This document shows, in pieces, positions 1 through 9,353 of a DNA stretch of 64,000 bases. The DNA is taken from NCBI GenBank assembly GCA_013399015.1, contig VWZX01000860.1, positions 10,438-74,437 of the forward strand. Direction: 5' to 3'. This DNA is from Galbula dea. Its lineage: Eukaryota > Chordata > Aves > Piciformes > Galbulidae. The notes under the pieces are model-generated. The model searched no databases. It was not told the origin of the DNA and saw only the letters and a list, made by a program, of their open reading frames with translations. The position numbers and the translations under genes are program-made. Numbering within the stretch: position 1 is the first letter of the stretch; the number at the start of each line of letters is the position of its first letter.

Positions 1-565
1 CAGGTGAACAGGGGTGCAGGTAAATAAGCATTCAGGTGAACAGGGGTGCAGGTAAATAAGCATTCAGGTGGACAGGGGGGCAGGTAAATAAGCATTCAGG
101 TGGACAGGGGGGCAGGTGGACAGGGGGGCAGGTGAATAAGGTGATTCAGGTAGAGAGGGGTGCAGCTAGAGAGGGGTGCAGCTAGAGAGGGGTGCAGGTG
201 AATAAGGTGATTCAGGTAGATAAGCATTCAGGTGAACAGGGGTGCAGCTAAAGTGGGATTCAGGTGAACAAGGGTGAAGCTAAAGAGGGATTCAGGTGAA
301 CAGGGGTGCAACTAGACAGGGCTGCAGGTGAACAGGGCTGCAGGTCAATAGGGCTGCAGGTAGATAAGGTGATTCAGGTAGATAAGGTGATTCAGGTAGA
401 CAGGGGTACAGTTAGAGGGATTCAGGTGAATAGGGGTGCAGCTAGAAAAGGATGCAGGTGAACAGGGGTGCAGCTAGAGAAGCATTCAAGTGAACAGGGG
501 TGCAGCTAAAATGGGATTCAGGTGAACAGGGGTGCAGCTACAAAAGGATGCAGGTGAATAGGGGT
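1..565. repeat. Minisatellite of CAGGTGAACAGGGGTG-type units
   Basis: Degenerate tandem array built from short modules such as caggtgaacaggggtgcag, gtagataaggtgattcag and gctagagaggggtgcag, shuffled with variable spacing. It runs in from beyond the left edge and stops sharply at about 565. It lies downstream of the last visible IFT57 exon, so probably inside that gene's final intron or its 3' flank. No credible coding potential. Confidence 0.9.
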
Positions 566-1150
566 GCAGCCAGCCATGAAGCCCTACTGTACCATGCCTA
601 AATTTCTTTCTGCATTCACACTCCCTACACATTTCCAACAAAATGCAGTTATCAGGAAAACTCCCCAATCACCAGATCCCAAGTTTGAGATCAACTCCTT
701 CCAACAGGGATGTAGTTTGAACTATTCAACCAGCCCAAATATCCAAAGATCAATGAATTTGCTGACTGACTCCAGCCAGCCTTAGTCAGAGAAGCAAAGA
801 GCTACTGCCAGTAACTGCTGCAAGAGTAAAAGGGCTTGAACTTGTAAATTTGGAACTCATTCCAGGCAGTTGCTAACTATTAAAAGCAGAAACACAACCT
901 TTATTATTATTAAGATTAGAAATCAGTCACCAAAGAGGCAAATCCTGGAGTCTCTACCTTCTGCAAGCTTCAGGAACCTTCCCAAAGAGATTTTTTGCCT
1001 CCTGATGTTCTTAGATCCCTTGGAAAATGTTAATACTTCAGACTAGTTACTTATTCTGGGTTTGTGTTTTATTCTGCTTTAAGAAAGGAGAAATCAATTC
1101 CCTGTCCTCTGAGGAAATGGGTGTTTGGTTTGAGAGGAAACCATACTCAC
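566..1150. other. IFT57 intronic sequence without recognised features
   Basis: Unique-looking, moderately AT-rich DNA with a short ATT run near 900. I looked on the minus strand for the final IFT57 exon (the C-terminal coiled coil) and did not find it here, so it should lie left of the window. Confidence 0.6.
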
Positions 1151-1217
1151 CACCATCAGTCATGCTGCTTCCTTTCTCTTCTGTTTCCTGCTTGACTCTC
1201 TCTAATATTTCTGTAAT
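1151..1217 (-). CDS. IFT57: IFT57 coding exon 10
   Basis: Acceptor CTTTTAAG, donor GGTG|GTGAGT. Encodes ILERVKQETEEKGSSMTDG and leaves one base (G) for the next, off-window exon. This matches the human exon junction around Ser-Met-Thr-Asp-Gly. Confidence 0.88.
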
Positions 1218-4200
1218 CTTAAAAGAGTTGGTTTCCTTCATTAAAGCAGATAAAGGGCAAGTGAAAAGAAGAAAACAAACCCCATTCTCTGCTCAACAAC
1301 TGCATTAGCCACCCAAAAAATGAACTTATCTGAAGGTGTTGCAAGTGGAAGAACAATAGCTTTGAAACATGAAGAAACCATGCTGTTACTGAGACACTCT
1401 GCATCCCCAAAATCCTTCAAACAAGAGGGCAAGTGTGATGTTGGATGGCAGATGAATGACCCAGGTTGGAAGGGACCTTCAAGATCATCTAGTTTCAACC
1501 CCTCTGCCATGGGCAGGGATGTCACTCACTAGCCCAGGTTGCCCAGGGCTCCAACCTCCTGTCAGGGAGCTGTAGAGAGTGAGAAGGTCTCCCCTCAGCC
1601 TCCTCTTCTCCAGCCTAACCAACCCCAGGTCCCTCAGCTGCTCCTCACAACACTTGGGCTCTTAGACCCTTCCTCATCTTCCTTGCCCTTGAACTAGTGG
1701 GTTCAGAAAAGCCCAAACACTAAAAAAAAGTGGTTTTAAACTACAAAAGAAAAGGTGGGGAAGATGTGCTTTACCTCAGAAAGCTCTCTCATCCTTTCAC
1801 TTACTCTTCCTCTTCTCTCCTGGTACTTCTCTTTAGCCTGGAAGTAAATATGGGCTTTGTTGTAATGCTCAAGCTGGAGAGAGAGATGCAGATAGCTCTG
1901 AGAAGACACCAAGGTCATGGCCAACATGACCTAATGGCAGCTCAGAGAGATCTCCTCATTTGGAGCTCAAAAAGCTTCTCAAACAGCACTCTACTGGCAT
2001 AAAAACTAAAGGAAGTAAAGGAATAAAGTGAGGAGCCTAAAAGTGACCCCAGGATTCCAGCTGTGGCCTCCCCAGTGCCCAGCCCAGGAGGACAAGCCCT
2101 GCCCTAGTCCTGCTGCTCCAAGCCAGGCTGCTGGTGGCCTTCTTGCCCCCCCTGGGCACTCTGCTACCTCAGCTTCAGCTGCTGTTGACCAAACCCCAAG
2201 GTCCTTTCCACCCCCCCAGCAGCTTTCCAGCCACTCTGCCTCAAGCCTGCACCATTCCTGGCCTTGTTGTGAGCCTTGTTGATCACCCCATTAACTCTGT
2301 CCCCATTAGCAGGAGTAATTAACAGAACAGAGGAGGCAACTGTTGTGTTCTACTCCTCAGAGATGTGTGGCCTTCCCAAGCAAAGCAAAACTAGCTGGAG
2401 AAAGGAAGAACAAGAGCTGAGGCCATACCTCCCTCAGCAAGGCCTGTGCAGAACGATATTCCTGCACCAGGGGCTCCAGCTGATTGTTGAGGTATTTCTC
2501 CCTGCTGCTGATCTTCTCCAAGGTTCTGCTGATTTCAGTCTGGAGTTTCTCCAAGTAAACCTAAGAAAAAAAATCAGATTGGGGCTGTTGACAGGCTAGA
2601 AATGGGAAAAAAATGGGGCTGGGATTAAGGAAGGGTATGGATACCTACAAGTGAGAGAGGAAAAGAGCCTAGAAAGGCCAACAAAAAGCAAATTATTCCT
2701 CCTGTCTTCTGGTTTGCTACCTTCCAAACCATTTCATTTAAGCTTTCTTGCTCTCTCTCCCTCAATTCCAACTGTTCATGGCTGTAAGCTACTCTAACAG
2801 AAGTATTTGAGAAGCTTTTGGGGTTGTTTTCTTTAGCAGCACTTGTTTTGCTTCTTATTTTGGCCTTCTGGTCATGAACTCTAATCTCTCTGTTAATATA
2901 ACATTTCCCACTACCACTGGCCTTAATCATCCTGTTTCCTTTGCCAGTTTGACAGCAGGAGCACAAAGCAAAGGAAGAAAACAAAAAGATCAGTTTAATT
3001 CTGAACCTAAATCAACTCCAAGAGGAAATAATGCTGACAGCTGAGGGAAATAGGCTTGCACATACCCTAGTTTCCTTCAAAGAAGACTCAAATCCATCCT
3101 TATGGTGATGCATTTGATCTAGGTGAATTCTCCAATCCTAAAATGATGCCAGAAAAGAGATGAAATAAAGGCCAGGTAAATACAACTTGTGTTTGCAGAT
3201 AAGAAGTCCTTCCAAAGGTCAACATCTCCCAGTTCCAGAGCTGTCAGAGCTGCTATTTAGCCTTAAGAGACTCAGTTTCTCCTTCTGCTCAGCTGGAACC
3301 TCCTCCTGGGTTGCAGTTGGTGCCCAGTGCCCCTTGGCCTGGCCCTGGCCACCACTCAGCAGAGTCTGGCCACAGCCTCTTGCCCACAGCACTGAGCAGC
3401 TCCCCTCTGGGGCTGCTCTTCTCCAAGCTAAGCAGCCCCAGGGCTCTCAGCCTTTCCTCCCCCCTCAGCATCTCAGGCCTCTCTTCACCTAGGGAACCCA
3501 GAACTGGAGCCAGGACTCCAGCTGTGGCCTCCCTAAAGTAGAGAGAGAATCCCACTTGAATCCCCACCTTTCCAGAGGCAAATCCCTTCTCCCTCACACC
3601 TTATTGTCAGTCCTGACTGTCACTTTCAGCTGTGGCAGCACACGTTCCACCTCCAGGTTCCACTCTGCTGCATCTGTTGTGGACTCTAAAATCTCCTTTT
3701 GCTTTCCAGCCTCATTCAGATCCTGGGTAAAAAAGCAAAAAGGCCCCAAATTAAATCATTATGCAGGGAGAACTGGTTCAGTTGAGACTCTCCAAGGACT
3801 TTTCAGACTTTAAATCCCACAGATGCTGCTAGAGATGGAAGAATGTCTCAGGGGAAGCCTGAGGGGGAGGTAACTACTTACTGATCTGGAGGTTTGGGCC
3901 TTGAGAACATTGAGGTCAAGAAAAGTCTCTTCATTGTCTGATTCTTCTTCCTTAAAGAAAGATGAAGAGGAAAAGTTCAGTGAAGTCTTTCTCCAGCCTT
4001 TTAATTTGCAGGAAGAGAGGAGAAAGAGGATTCAATTCCTTCCTTCTGGCAAGTTCCAGCCCTGTTGAATTCCCCTTCCTAGAGAAATCATGGTGGAATC
4101 CTAGGAGCTTATTCCTCTCCCTTCCCCTCCTAAGAACCACTTTCTCCTGGCATGTTCCCCCAAGGAATAAATGGTGATTAGGTTGGGGCTATCTTCTACT

Positions 4201-6922
4201 CAATGGCCAAGGTATGAAGAAGAAGAAGAAGACTTGAGAGACCAAACCCTGCACCCTCCAGCTCCTTGGCTACCTAAGCTGGTTTCTCCAGTTGCCCATG
4301 ATCTAGAAAACCAGGTTTGTCTCTTGTCAGCTTCATCCATTTCAAAGAAGATGCCCAAAAATAAAAGACTTCTTCACCAAAAGAAGCAACAAAACTAAGC
4401 AGTTAGGAAAAGTCTCCTCCTAGCAACAAACCCAGGCAGTTTAACTTACCCCAACCTCATCTTCCAGCTTACTAAGTGTTAATTCTGCATCATCTTCTAG
4501 GATTTCTTCTTCCTCTTGCTCCTCTGTTGGATAGATTGGCCTAAAAGTCCAAGAACAGCAGAGGTTTGAAGCATAATTCAGTTGGAACTACCTCTAGAAA
4601 CTGCTCCTAAGGCAAGAAACTCTGGCAGGAGAAGGAGGGAGGATGTCAGGATGACTAGGGAGTGAACAGTGGCTCACAGGCATAAATAACATTATCTTGG
4701 GACTGCCTTCAGAGGTGGTTTCTATGCCAAGCAGCATATTGAATGCAAAAAGAGGTGAGGGATCAATAGTTTTCTCTTGTGCTTCAACTTCCTCCTGATA
4801 TCCATCAGGAAACTTCATTTTGAGTCCTGATTATGCTTTAGAATGAATTGGTTGCTGGAGAACACTGCATGAGGGAGGCTGTTTTAAAAGAGGACTGTAC
4901 CTTTCCCAGTGAAAGCCAGTGTGTTTCAAGGCTTCTTCAGCTAAACAATCAAGGACATAACATACTTGCTCTCCATAACCTGCCTTTAATTTGGAGGGAG
5001 GAAAATCCACAGGCTTGCCCTAAAAAGAAAGAGATATATTGTTGCCTAGCAAGCCAAGCTTCCTCTCAGGGAGCTAACAGAACCCCATCTTCACCTGCTG
5101 TCAACCAACCCCACCCAGGTCCTTTCCCCTCAGCAGCTTTCCAACCACTCTGCCTCAAGCCTGCAGCATTCCTGGGCTTGTTGTCACCCAAGGGCAGGAA
5201 CCAAAACCAAAAGTGGCTATAGTTTCCCTGGGCAGATCAAGTTAGGCAACAGAAGAATGCAGGAATCTTGCTTAGAGGCTACTCAAAAGGAGCAGAAAGC
5301 ACAAGGGAGCTTGGATGCTCAAGCAACAAGTGACATAGTGGCATGGTAAGAACAGCTATGGAGTACAGACCACCTCAACTTGTCATGAATTCATTAACAG
5401 AGCACAAATAAAGACCTAAATCTACCCAGTCCTTGTTATTGCTGCCTTGGGCCATGCTTGACAGAGGGAAACACTCACAAAGGAGCGAAGCTCTGAGAGG
5501 ATATTGGCTATGACTGCATTGGGGTCATCAGCTTCTTGAGGTTCTTCAAAGGGATGTCCTGCTTTAGTAAGAAGCCAAGCAGCCAGGGTGCCAAAAGTGA
5601 AGAATTGCTCTCCAGGATTTCTAGGCAATGCAAAGTAGAGCCTGGGGATAAAGGGAGGCCAAATAAACAAAGAATTGTGAGCTCCTGAAGCTCTTCCAGG
5701 ATGCTAAGCCAGCACAAGGGAGGAAGGAGGGGTTGGAACTGGCTTTCTCAAGCAGGGATCCATCTGAACTACATTCAGAAGCCATCTCCTCTGTCTATTC
5801 AAGCCCTCCAGGGATGGGGACACCTACACTTTCCCTAAGCAGCCTAGGCCAATGCTTCATCACTCTTCCAGTGAAGCAATTGTTCCTAATATTGCTCCAT
5901 CCTAAACCTCCCCTGATGCAACTTGAGGCCATTTCCTCTTGTCCTAACACTTGGTATCTGGGAGAAGAGACCAACTCCCACCTGGTTCCAACCTCCTGTC
6001 AGGGAGTTGGAAGAGCAAGGTCTCCCCTCAGCCTCCTCTTCTCCAGCCTAACCAACCCCAGGTCCCTCAGCTGCTCCTCACAACACTTGGGCTCTAAACC
6101 CTTCCCCACCTTCCCTGCCCTTCTCTGGGCACATCAAGGTCCTTCTTGGAGGGAACGAGGAGCCCAAAACTGACCCCAGGATTCCAGCTGTGGCCTCCCC
6201 AGTGCCCAGCCCAGGAGGCCAAGCCCTGCCCTAGCCCTGCTGCCCACACTGCTGCTGCTCCAAGCCAGGCTGCTGGTGGCCTCCTTGCCCACCTGGGCAC
6301 TCTGCTGCCTCAGCTTCAGCTGCTGTCAACCAACCCCCCCATGTGCTTTTCCACCAGCAGCTTTCCAGCCACTCTGCCCCAAACCTGGAGCATTCCTGGG
6401 CTTGTTGTCACCCAAGGGCAGGAGCCAGCACTTGGCCTTGCTGAACCTCATCCCATGGCTCCAGCCTGGCCAGATTCCTACCCTCCAGCAGATCCCCACT
6501 TCCACCCACCTTGCTGTTCCCTATGAGTGTGCCCTCAACCCCTTCATCCACATCAACAAATACACACCAGAAATTAACACAGGTTTTAACTGTTGGAGCT
6601 GCACGTCCTCAGGCGTGGAGCTTCCTCCCACACGGCTCAGCCCAACGCTTTCAGGGCAAGACCGAGACCACTACCACCATCGACCTCCCCTTCCCGGGCC
6701 TCTACCGCTACCGCCCGCCAGAAGAAGCGAGGGGCACCTGGAAAGCGGCCTCATGTTGTGGCGCCTCAGCACCTCCTCCTCGTAGCTCAGCAACTTCAGC
6801 TTATCCAACAGGTCTTCCATTAGCAGGAACACATGATAAGCCGCGCCTGGACCCCGCTCTGCCACCTCCTCATCCCGGTCCCGTTCCGCCGCCCCGCGCC
6901 TCCCCACAGCCTCTTCCACCAT
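1151..6922 (-). CDS. IFT57: IFT57 (intraflagellar transport protein 57), 10 coding exons, 3' end missing
   Basis: IFT57 (HIPPI) is a peripheral subunit of the IFT-B complex that carries cargo along cilia. The exons, in transcript order, are 6922-6738, 5641-5479, 5019-4901, 4540-4450, 3950-3882, 3722-3600, 3137-3066, 2560-2429, 1837-1775 and 1217-1151; all have GT/AG borders and phases that join without a shift. They encode about 361 residues of a family near 430. Recognisable blocks are ERGPGAAYH and MEDLLDKLKLL in exon 1, NPGEQF and LAAWL in exon 2, YGEQVCYVLDCLAEEALK in exon 3, ESTTDAAEWNLEVERVLPQL in exon 6, and the coiled coil with RTLEKISSREKY in exon 8. The N-terminal half is the calponin-homology-like region and the rest coiled coil; the C-terminal pseudo-death-effector region is off the window. 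The start at 6922 has a good Kozak context (AAGATGG); an in-frame ATG at 6976 would add 18 residues. Identity is firm; orthologue versus paralogue is open because of the synteny. Confidence 0.93.
1463..1695 (-). mobile_element. CR1 fragment, type A
   Basis: Opens on the plus strand with the reverse tail gttggaagggaccttcaag and continues into the antisense of the ORF2 C-terminus (RLEKRRLRGD). In an IFT57 intron. Confidence 0.85.
1775..1837 (-). CDS. IFT57: IFT57 coding exon 9
   Basis: Acceptor TTTACTTCCAG, donor GAG|GTAAAG. Encodes 21 coiled-coil residues, AKEKYQERRGRVSERMRELS plus Glu. Confidence 0.88.
2028..2285 (-). mobile_element. CR1 fragment, type A
   Basis: Antisense of the GHWGGHSWNPGV segment of CR1 ORF2. 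Truncated on the 3' side. IFT57 intron. Confidence 0.85.
2429..2560 (-). CDS. IFT57: IFT57 coding exon 8
   Basis: Acceptor TTTTTCTTAG, donor GAG|GTATGG. Encodes 44 residues of coiled coil with EISRTLEKISSREKYLNNQL and LVQEYRSAQA. Confidence 0.92.
3066..3137 (-). CDS. IFT57: IFT57 coding exon 7
   Basis: Acceptor CATTTTAG, donor AGG|GTATGT. Encodes DWRIHLDQMHHHKDG and ESSLKETR. Confidence 0.9.
3239..3545 (-). mobile_element. CR1 fragment, type B
   Basis: Antisense of EERLRALGLLSLEKS and of the B-type 3' part with the ccactcagcagagtctg marker. Lies next to IFT57 exon 6. Confidence 0.85.
3600..3722 (-). CDS. IFT57: IFT57 coding exon 6
   Basis: Acceptor TTTTTTACCCAG, donor AAG|GTGTGA. Encodes 41 residues with the invariant block ESTTDAAEWNLEVERVLPQL. 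A CR1 fragment begins only about 55 bp into the next intron. Confidence 0.92.
3882..3950 (-). CDS. IFT57: IFT57 coding exon 5
   Basis: Acceptor TTTCTTTAAG, donor TCA|GTAAGT. Encodes 23 residues including SDNEETFLDLNVLKAQT, matching the family. Confidence 0.9.
4450..4540 (-). CDS. IFT57: IFT57 coding exon 4
   Basis: Acceptor GGACTTTTAG, donor GGG|GTAAGT. Encodes PIYPTEEQEEEE and DDAELTLSKLEDEVG, the acidic linker after the N-terminal domain. Confidence 0.9.
4901..5019 (-). CDS. IFT57: IFT57 coding exon 3
   Basis: Acceptor TTTCTTTTTAG, donor GGGAAAG|GTACAG. Encodes DFPPSKLKAGYGEQVCYVL and the Cys-Leu-Ala-Glu-Glu block typical of IFT57. The exon begins Gly-Lys-Pro-Val where I recall Gly-Arg-Thr-Ala in human. 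Confidence 0.92.
5090..5205 (-). mobile_element. CR1 fragment, type A, short
   Basis: Only the internal piece with cagcagctttccaaccactc remains. Confidence 0.75.
5479..5641 (-). CDS. IFT57: IFT57 coding exon 2
   Basis: Acceptor TTTATCCCCAG, donor TTT|GTGAGT. It encodes 54 residues with NPGEQF, LAAWL and DDPNAVIANILSELRSF, part of the CH-like N-terminal domain. Confidence 0.93.
5790..6515 (-). mobile_element. CR1 copy, type A, long
   Basis: About 0.7 kb with the reverse of FFPERVV-like, RLEKRRLRGD and GHWGGHSWNPGV blocks in order. One of the longer A-type copies; it lies between IFT57 exons 1 and 2. Confidence 0.88.
6738..6922 (-). CDS. IFT57: IFT57 coding exon 1
   Basis: Start codon at 6922-6920. 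Encodes 61 residues plus two bases of an Arg codon, ending CTTTCCAG|GTGCCC. Contains the family block ERGPGAAYH followed by MEDLLDKLKLLSYEEE. Confidence 0.92.
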
Positions 6923-7255
6923 CTTAGAGCCACCCCGCCGCTGGTAACCCAGACGACCGGCTCTACCAATCCCCACCCGCTTCGGGCTCTAGTCCCACCT
7001 CCTGCCCCAATCACACTCGTCCGAGGAGTTGACAGGCAGCGTGAATCACCAATGGCACCGAGGCATGCCGGGCCAACAGCCAATCAGCGCTGCACGGCTC
7101 GGCTCGCCATAGTAAGGGGTGGGAGCGACCCTTTCCTTCGGGACAGATGGCGAGGGCGGGCCGCGGTCTGAGGCGAGAAAATGGCGCCAATATTGGTACC
7201 CTGAGGGTGGGCCAGGGCGGGCAGTGCGGCAGAGAAAGCTGCACGGTGTGTGTCC
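6923..7255 (-). promoter_or_regulatory. IFT57: CpG-rich IFT57 promoter and 5' region
   Basis: GC- and CpG-rich stretch directly upstream of the IFT57 start. It carries CCAAT boxes at 7049-7053 and 7080-7084, a palindromic CCAATATTGG at 7186-7195, and ATGGCG cores (YY1-like) near 7147 and 7181. No TATA box is evident. The region also faces the tetraspanin gene, so it could act in both directions; that is inference. Confidence 0.65.
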
Positions 7256-7289
7256 CGGTCTGCCACCGCTCTTCAACACTCAGGGAGTG

Positions 7290-7800
7290 TATTTATTCCA
7301 GGGTCTTTATGGTTGCAAGAGACCTCTAAGATCATGAAGTCAACCTGTCAGCATCATGCTTGTCACTAAACCATGTCACTCAGTGCCACATCTAGGTGTT
7401 TTGGGACACTTCCAGGGATGGTGACTCCATTGCTGCCAGGGCAGCCTGGTCCAGGCTTTTAACACCTTTTTCTGTGAAGAATATTTTTCCTAATCTCCAA
7501 TTTAAACCTTCCCTGGTGCAACCAGAGGCTGTTGCCTCTTGTACCATCACTAGTAATCCAGGAGAAAAGACCAAGCCCCACTTTGCTCCAACTTCCTGTC
7601 AGGGAGTTGGAGAGAGTGAGAAGATCTCCCCAAAGCCTACTTCAGACTAACCAACCCCAGGTCCCTCAGCTATTCCTTACAACACTTGTGTCCTTGACCC
7701 TTCCCCACCTTTCCTTGCCCTTCTTTGGGCATGCTCCAGCACCTCAGTGTCCTTCTTGGACTGAGGAGCCCAAAACTGACCCCAGGATTCAAGGTATTGG
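7290..7800 (-). mobile_element. CR1 copy, type A
   Basis: Reverse tail at 7300-7400 (caagagacctctaagatcat), then the ORF2 end. It ends just upstream of the IFT57 CpG region. Confidence 0.85.
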
Positions 7801-8104
7801 AGGCATGTTGATGTGACTTTCCAATCTCTATTCATGACTCAGCCAGTCATGTGGATCTGAGCAAACAGCAAATCCTTTCAAAAACAGGAATAAAAGTACC
7901 CAAAAGACATAAAATCCAAGACTCATGACTTCCCCAAGCAAGTATTTTGTAGATTGCCTGAAGGCCCTGGCAGGAAGGATTAGAAAGGGGCATGACAGTA
8001 GGAACCTGAGACAGTCTGCAGTGTGACTAGTGAGGAAACCCTGGGGGAACTCAGAACCAGAGGAGAACTGGTGGTGAAGAGGAGAGCAGGAGTCTTGTGA
8101 TGGG
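7801..8104. other. IFT57-TSPAN36 intergenic unique sequence
   Basis: Short CR1-free stretch between two repeat blocks. No exon, promoter or RNA gene recognised. Confidence 0.5.
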
Positions 8105-8275
8105 CAGCTGAGGGAACTGGAGTGAGTTAGTTTGGAGAAGAAGAGGCTCAGTAAAGAGCTTCTCGTTCTCTCCAACTCCTTGAAAGGAGGTTGGAGCATG
8201 GTGGAGGTTGGTCACTTCTAAGGAACAAGGTGAGAGGACAAGAAGAAACAGTCTTAGGTTGTGCTAGGAAACACA
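8105..8275 (+). mobile_element. CR1 fragment, type A
   Basis: Sense copy with tggagaagaagaggctcag and aggaacaaggtgagaggac. Confidence 0.75.
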
Positions 8276-8284
8276 GCTGTTGGT

Positions 8285-8960
8285 TAGCAATCATAGAATC
8301 ACCAAATTGTTTGTGTTGGAAAGGACCTGTAAGGTTATCTAGTCCAATCCCCTGCAGGACATCTGCACCCAGAGCAGGTTGCTCCCAGCCCCAAACAACC
8401 TGACCTGTAATGGTGCCAGGGATGGAACATCTCCCACCTCTCTGGGCAACCTGGGACAGGCTCTCCCCACCCTCAGTGAAAAACATTTCTTCCTCCTCTC
8501 CAGCCTAAATCTCTCCTCTTTTAGTTTCAAACCATCAGCCCTTGGCCTGTTCCAACAGCTCCTGCTTAAATGTCTGTCCCCATCTTTCTTCTAGACCCCT
8601 TGAAGTCCTGCAAGGCTACCAGAAGGTCTCCTTGAAGCCTTCTCTTCTCCAGGCTGACCAACCCCAACTCTCTCAGCCTCTCCTCACAGCAGAGGGCTTC
8701 CAGACCTTGCTCTCATCATTTCTGTGACCTCCTCTGGCCCTGCTCCACCAGGTCCATGTCTCTCGTGTGCTGAGACCTCCAGAGCTGGCCCCAGCACTGC
8801 AGCTGGGGTCTCCCCTGAGCAGAGCAAAGCAGAGCAGAGGCACAAACCCCTCCCTGCCCTGCTGGGGACACTGCTGGGGATGCAGCCCAGGAGATGGTTG
8901 GCTTCTGGGCTGGGGGCTCACATTGCCACCTTCCATCCTTCCACCCATGGAAGGCAGACC
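8285..8960 (-). mobile_element. CR1 copy, type C
   Basis: Starts with reverse tail atcatagaatcacc and the C marker gcaggttgctcccagccc, and runs through the antisense of ERRKKCFSLRVGRAWPRLP. Nearly complete 3' portion. Confidence 0.88.
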
Positions 8961-9164
8961 TGATAAAAACCTTATCCTTAGTGAGAGCTTTTTCCAATAG
9001 CCCAGTTTCACGGAGTTTAAACAACAAAACAGAACAAAACCAAACCAAACCATAAAGAAAACCCAAACCCAGGAGGGCTTGAAGTCAACAGTAACTAATT
9101 TTAATATCTCTTTATGAGGCTTTTCACTTCTCTTGCTTAGCAAACAGCTTTGCAAGCTACAGGT

Positions 9165-9293
9165 CTCCACCCAGCGCCCTCCTTCCCGGGGGTGGAGAGA
9201 CCAGGGGCGGGCTCAGGGGCGGCCCTAAGAGAGCTCCAAAGCTCGGGAGCTTCAGTCCTCCTTCTCTTGCCTCCTGGCAGCCCTTCGTCTACC
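9165..9293 (+). promoter_or_regulatory. TSPAN36 promoter and 5' UTR
   Basis: GC-rich stretch just before the tetraspanin start codon, with two Sp1-type GC boxes: GGGGCGGG at 9204-9211 and GGGGCGG at 9216-9222. No TATA box seen. The transcription start is probably between here and 9290. Confidence 0.6.
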
Positions 9294-9353
9294 ATGGATT
9301 GTGGAGTGATCACCTCCAAGACCGTATTGCTGCTGCTGAGCCTCGCCTTCTGG
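9294..9353 (+). CDS. TSPAN36: TSPAN36 coding exon 1
   Basis: Twenty codons from the ATG to TGG, donor TGG|GTACTG. Encodes the cytosolic N-terminus and start of the first membrane segment. Confidence 0.9.

Noticed and set aside
566..1150. Final IFT57 exon
   Set aside because: Neither frame on the minus strand shows the expected C-terminal coiled coil or an acceptor in the right phase.
6935..6955. GGTAACC as an RFX X-box for a ciliary gene promoter
   Set aside because: Only a half-site; the second half and spacing do not match the X-box consensus.
6094..6976. Overlapping long ORFs around the IFT57 first exon
   Set aside because: Shadows of the GC-rich exon and CR1; only the minus frame from 6922 matches a known protein.
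7119..7337. VGQGGQCG reading, reminiscent of a tubulin N-terminus
   Set aside because: Frame and neighbouring residues do not fit tubulins, there is no suitable start, and the stretch is simply GC-rich.
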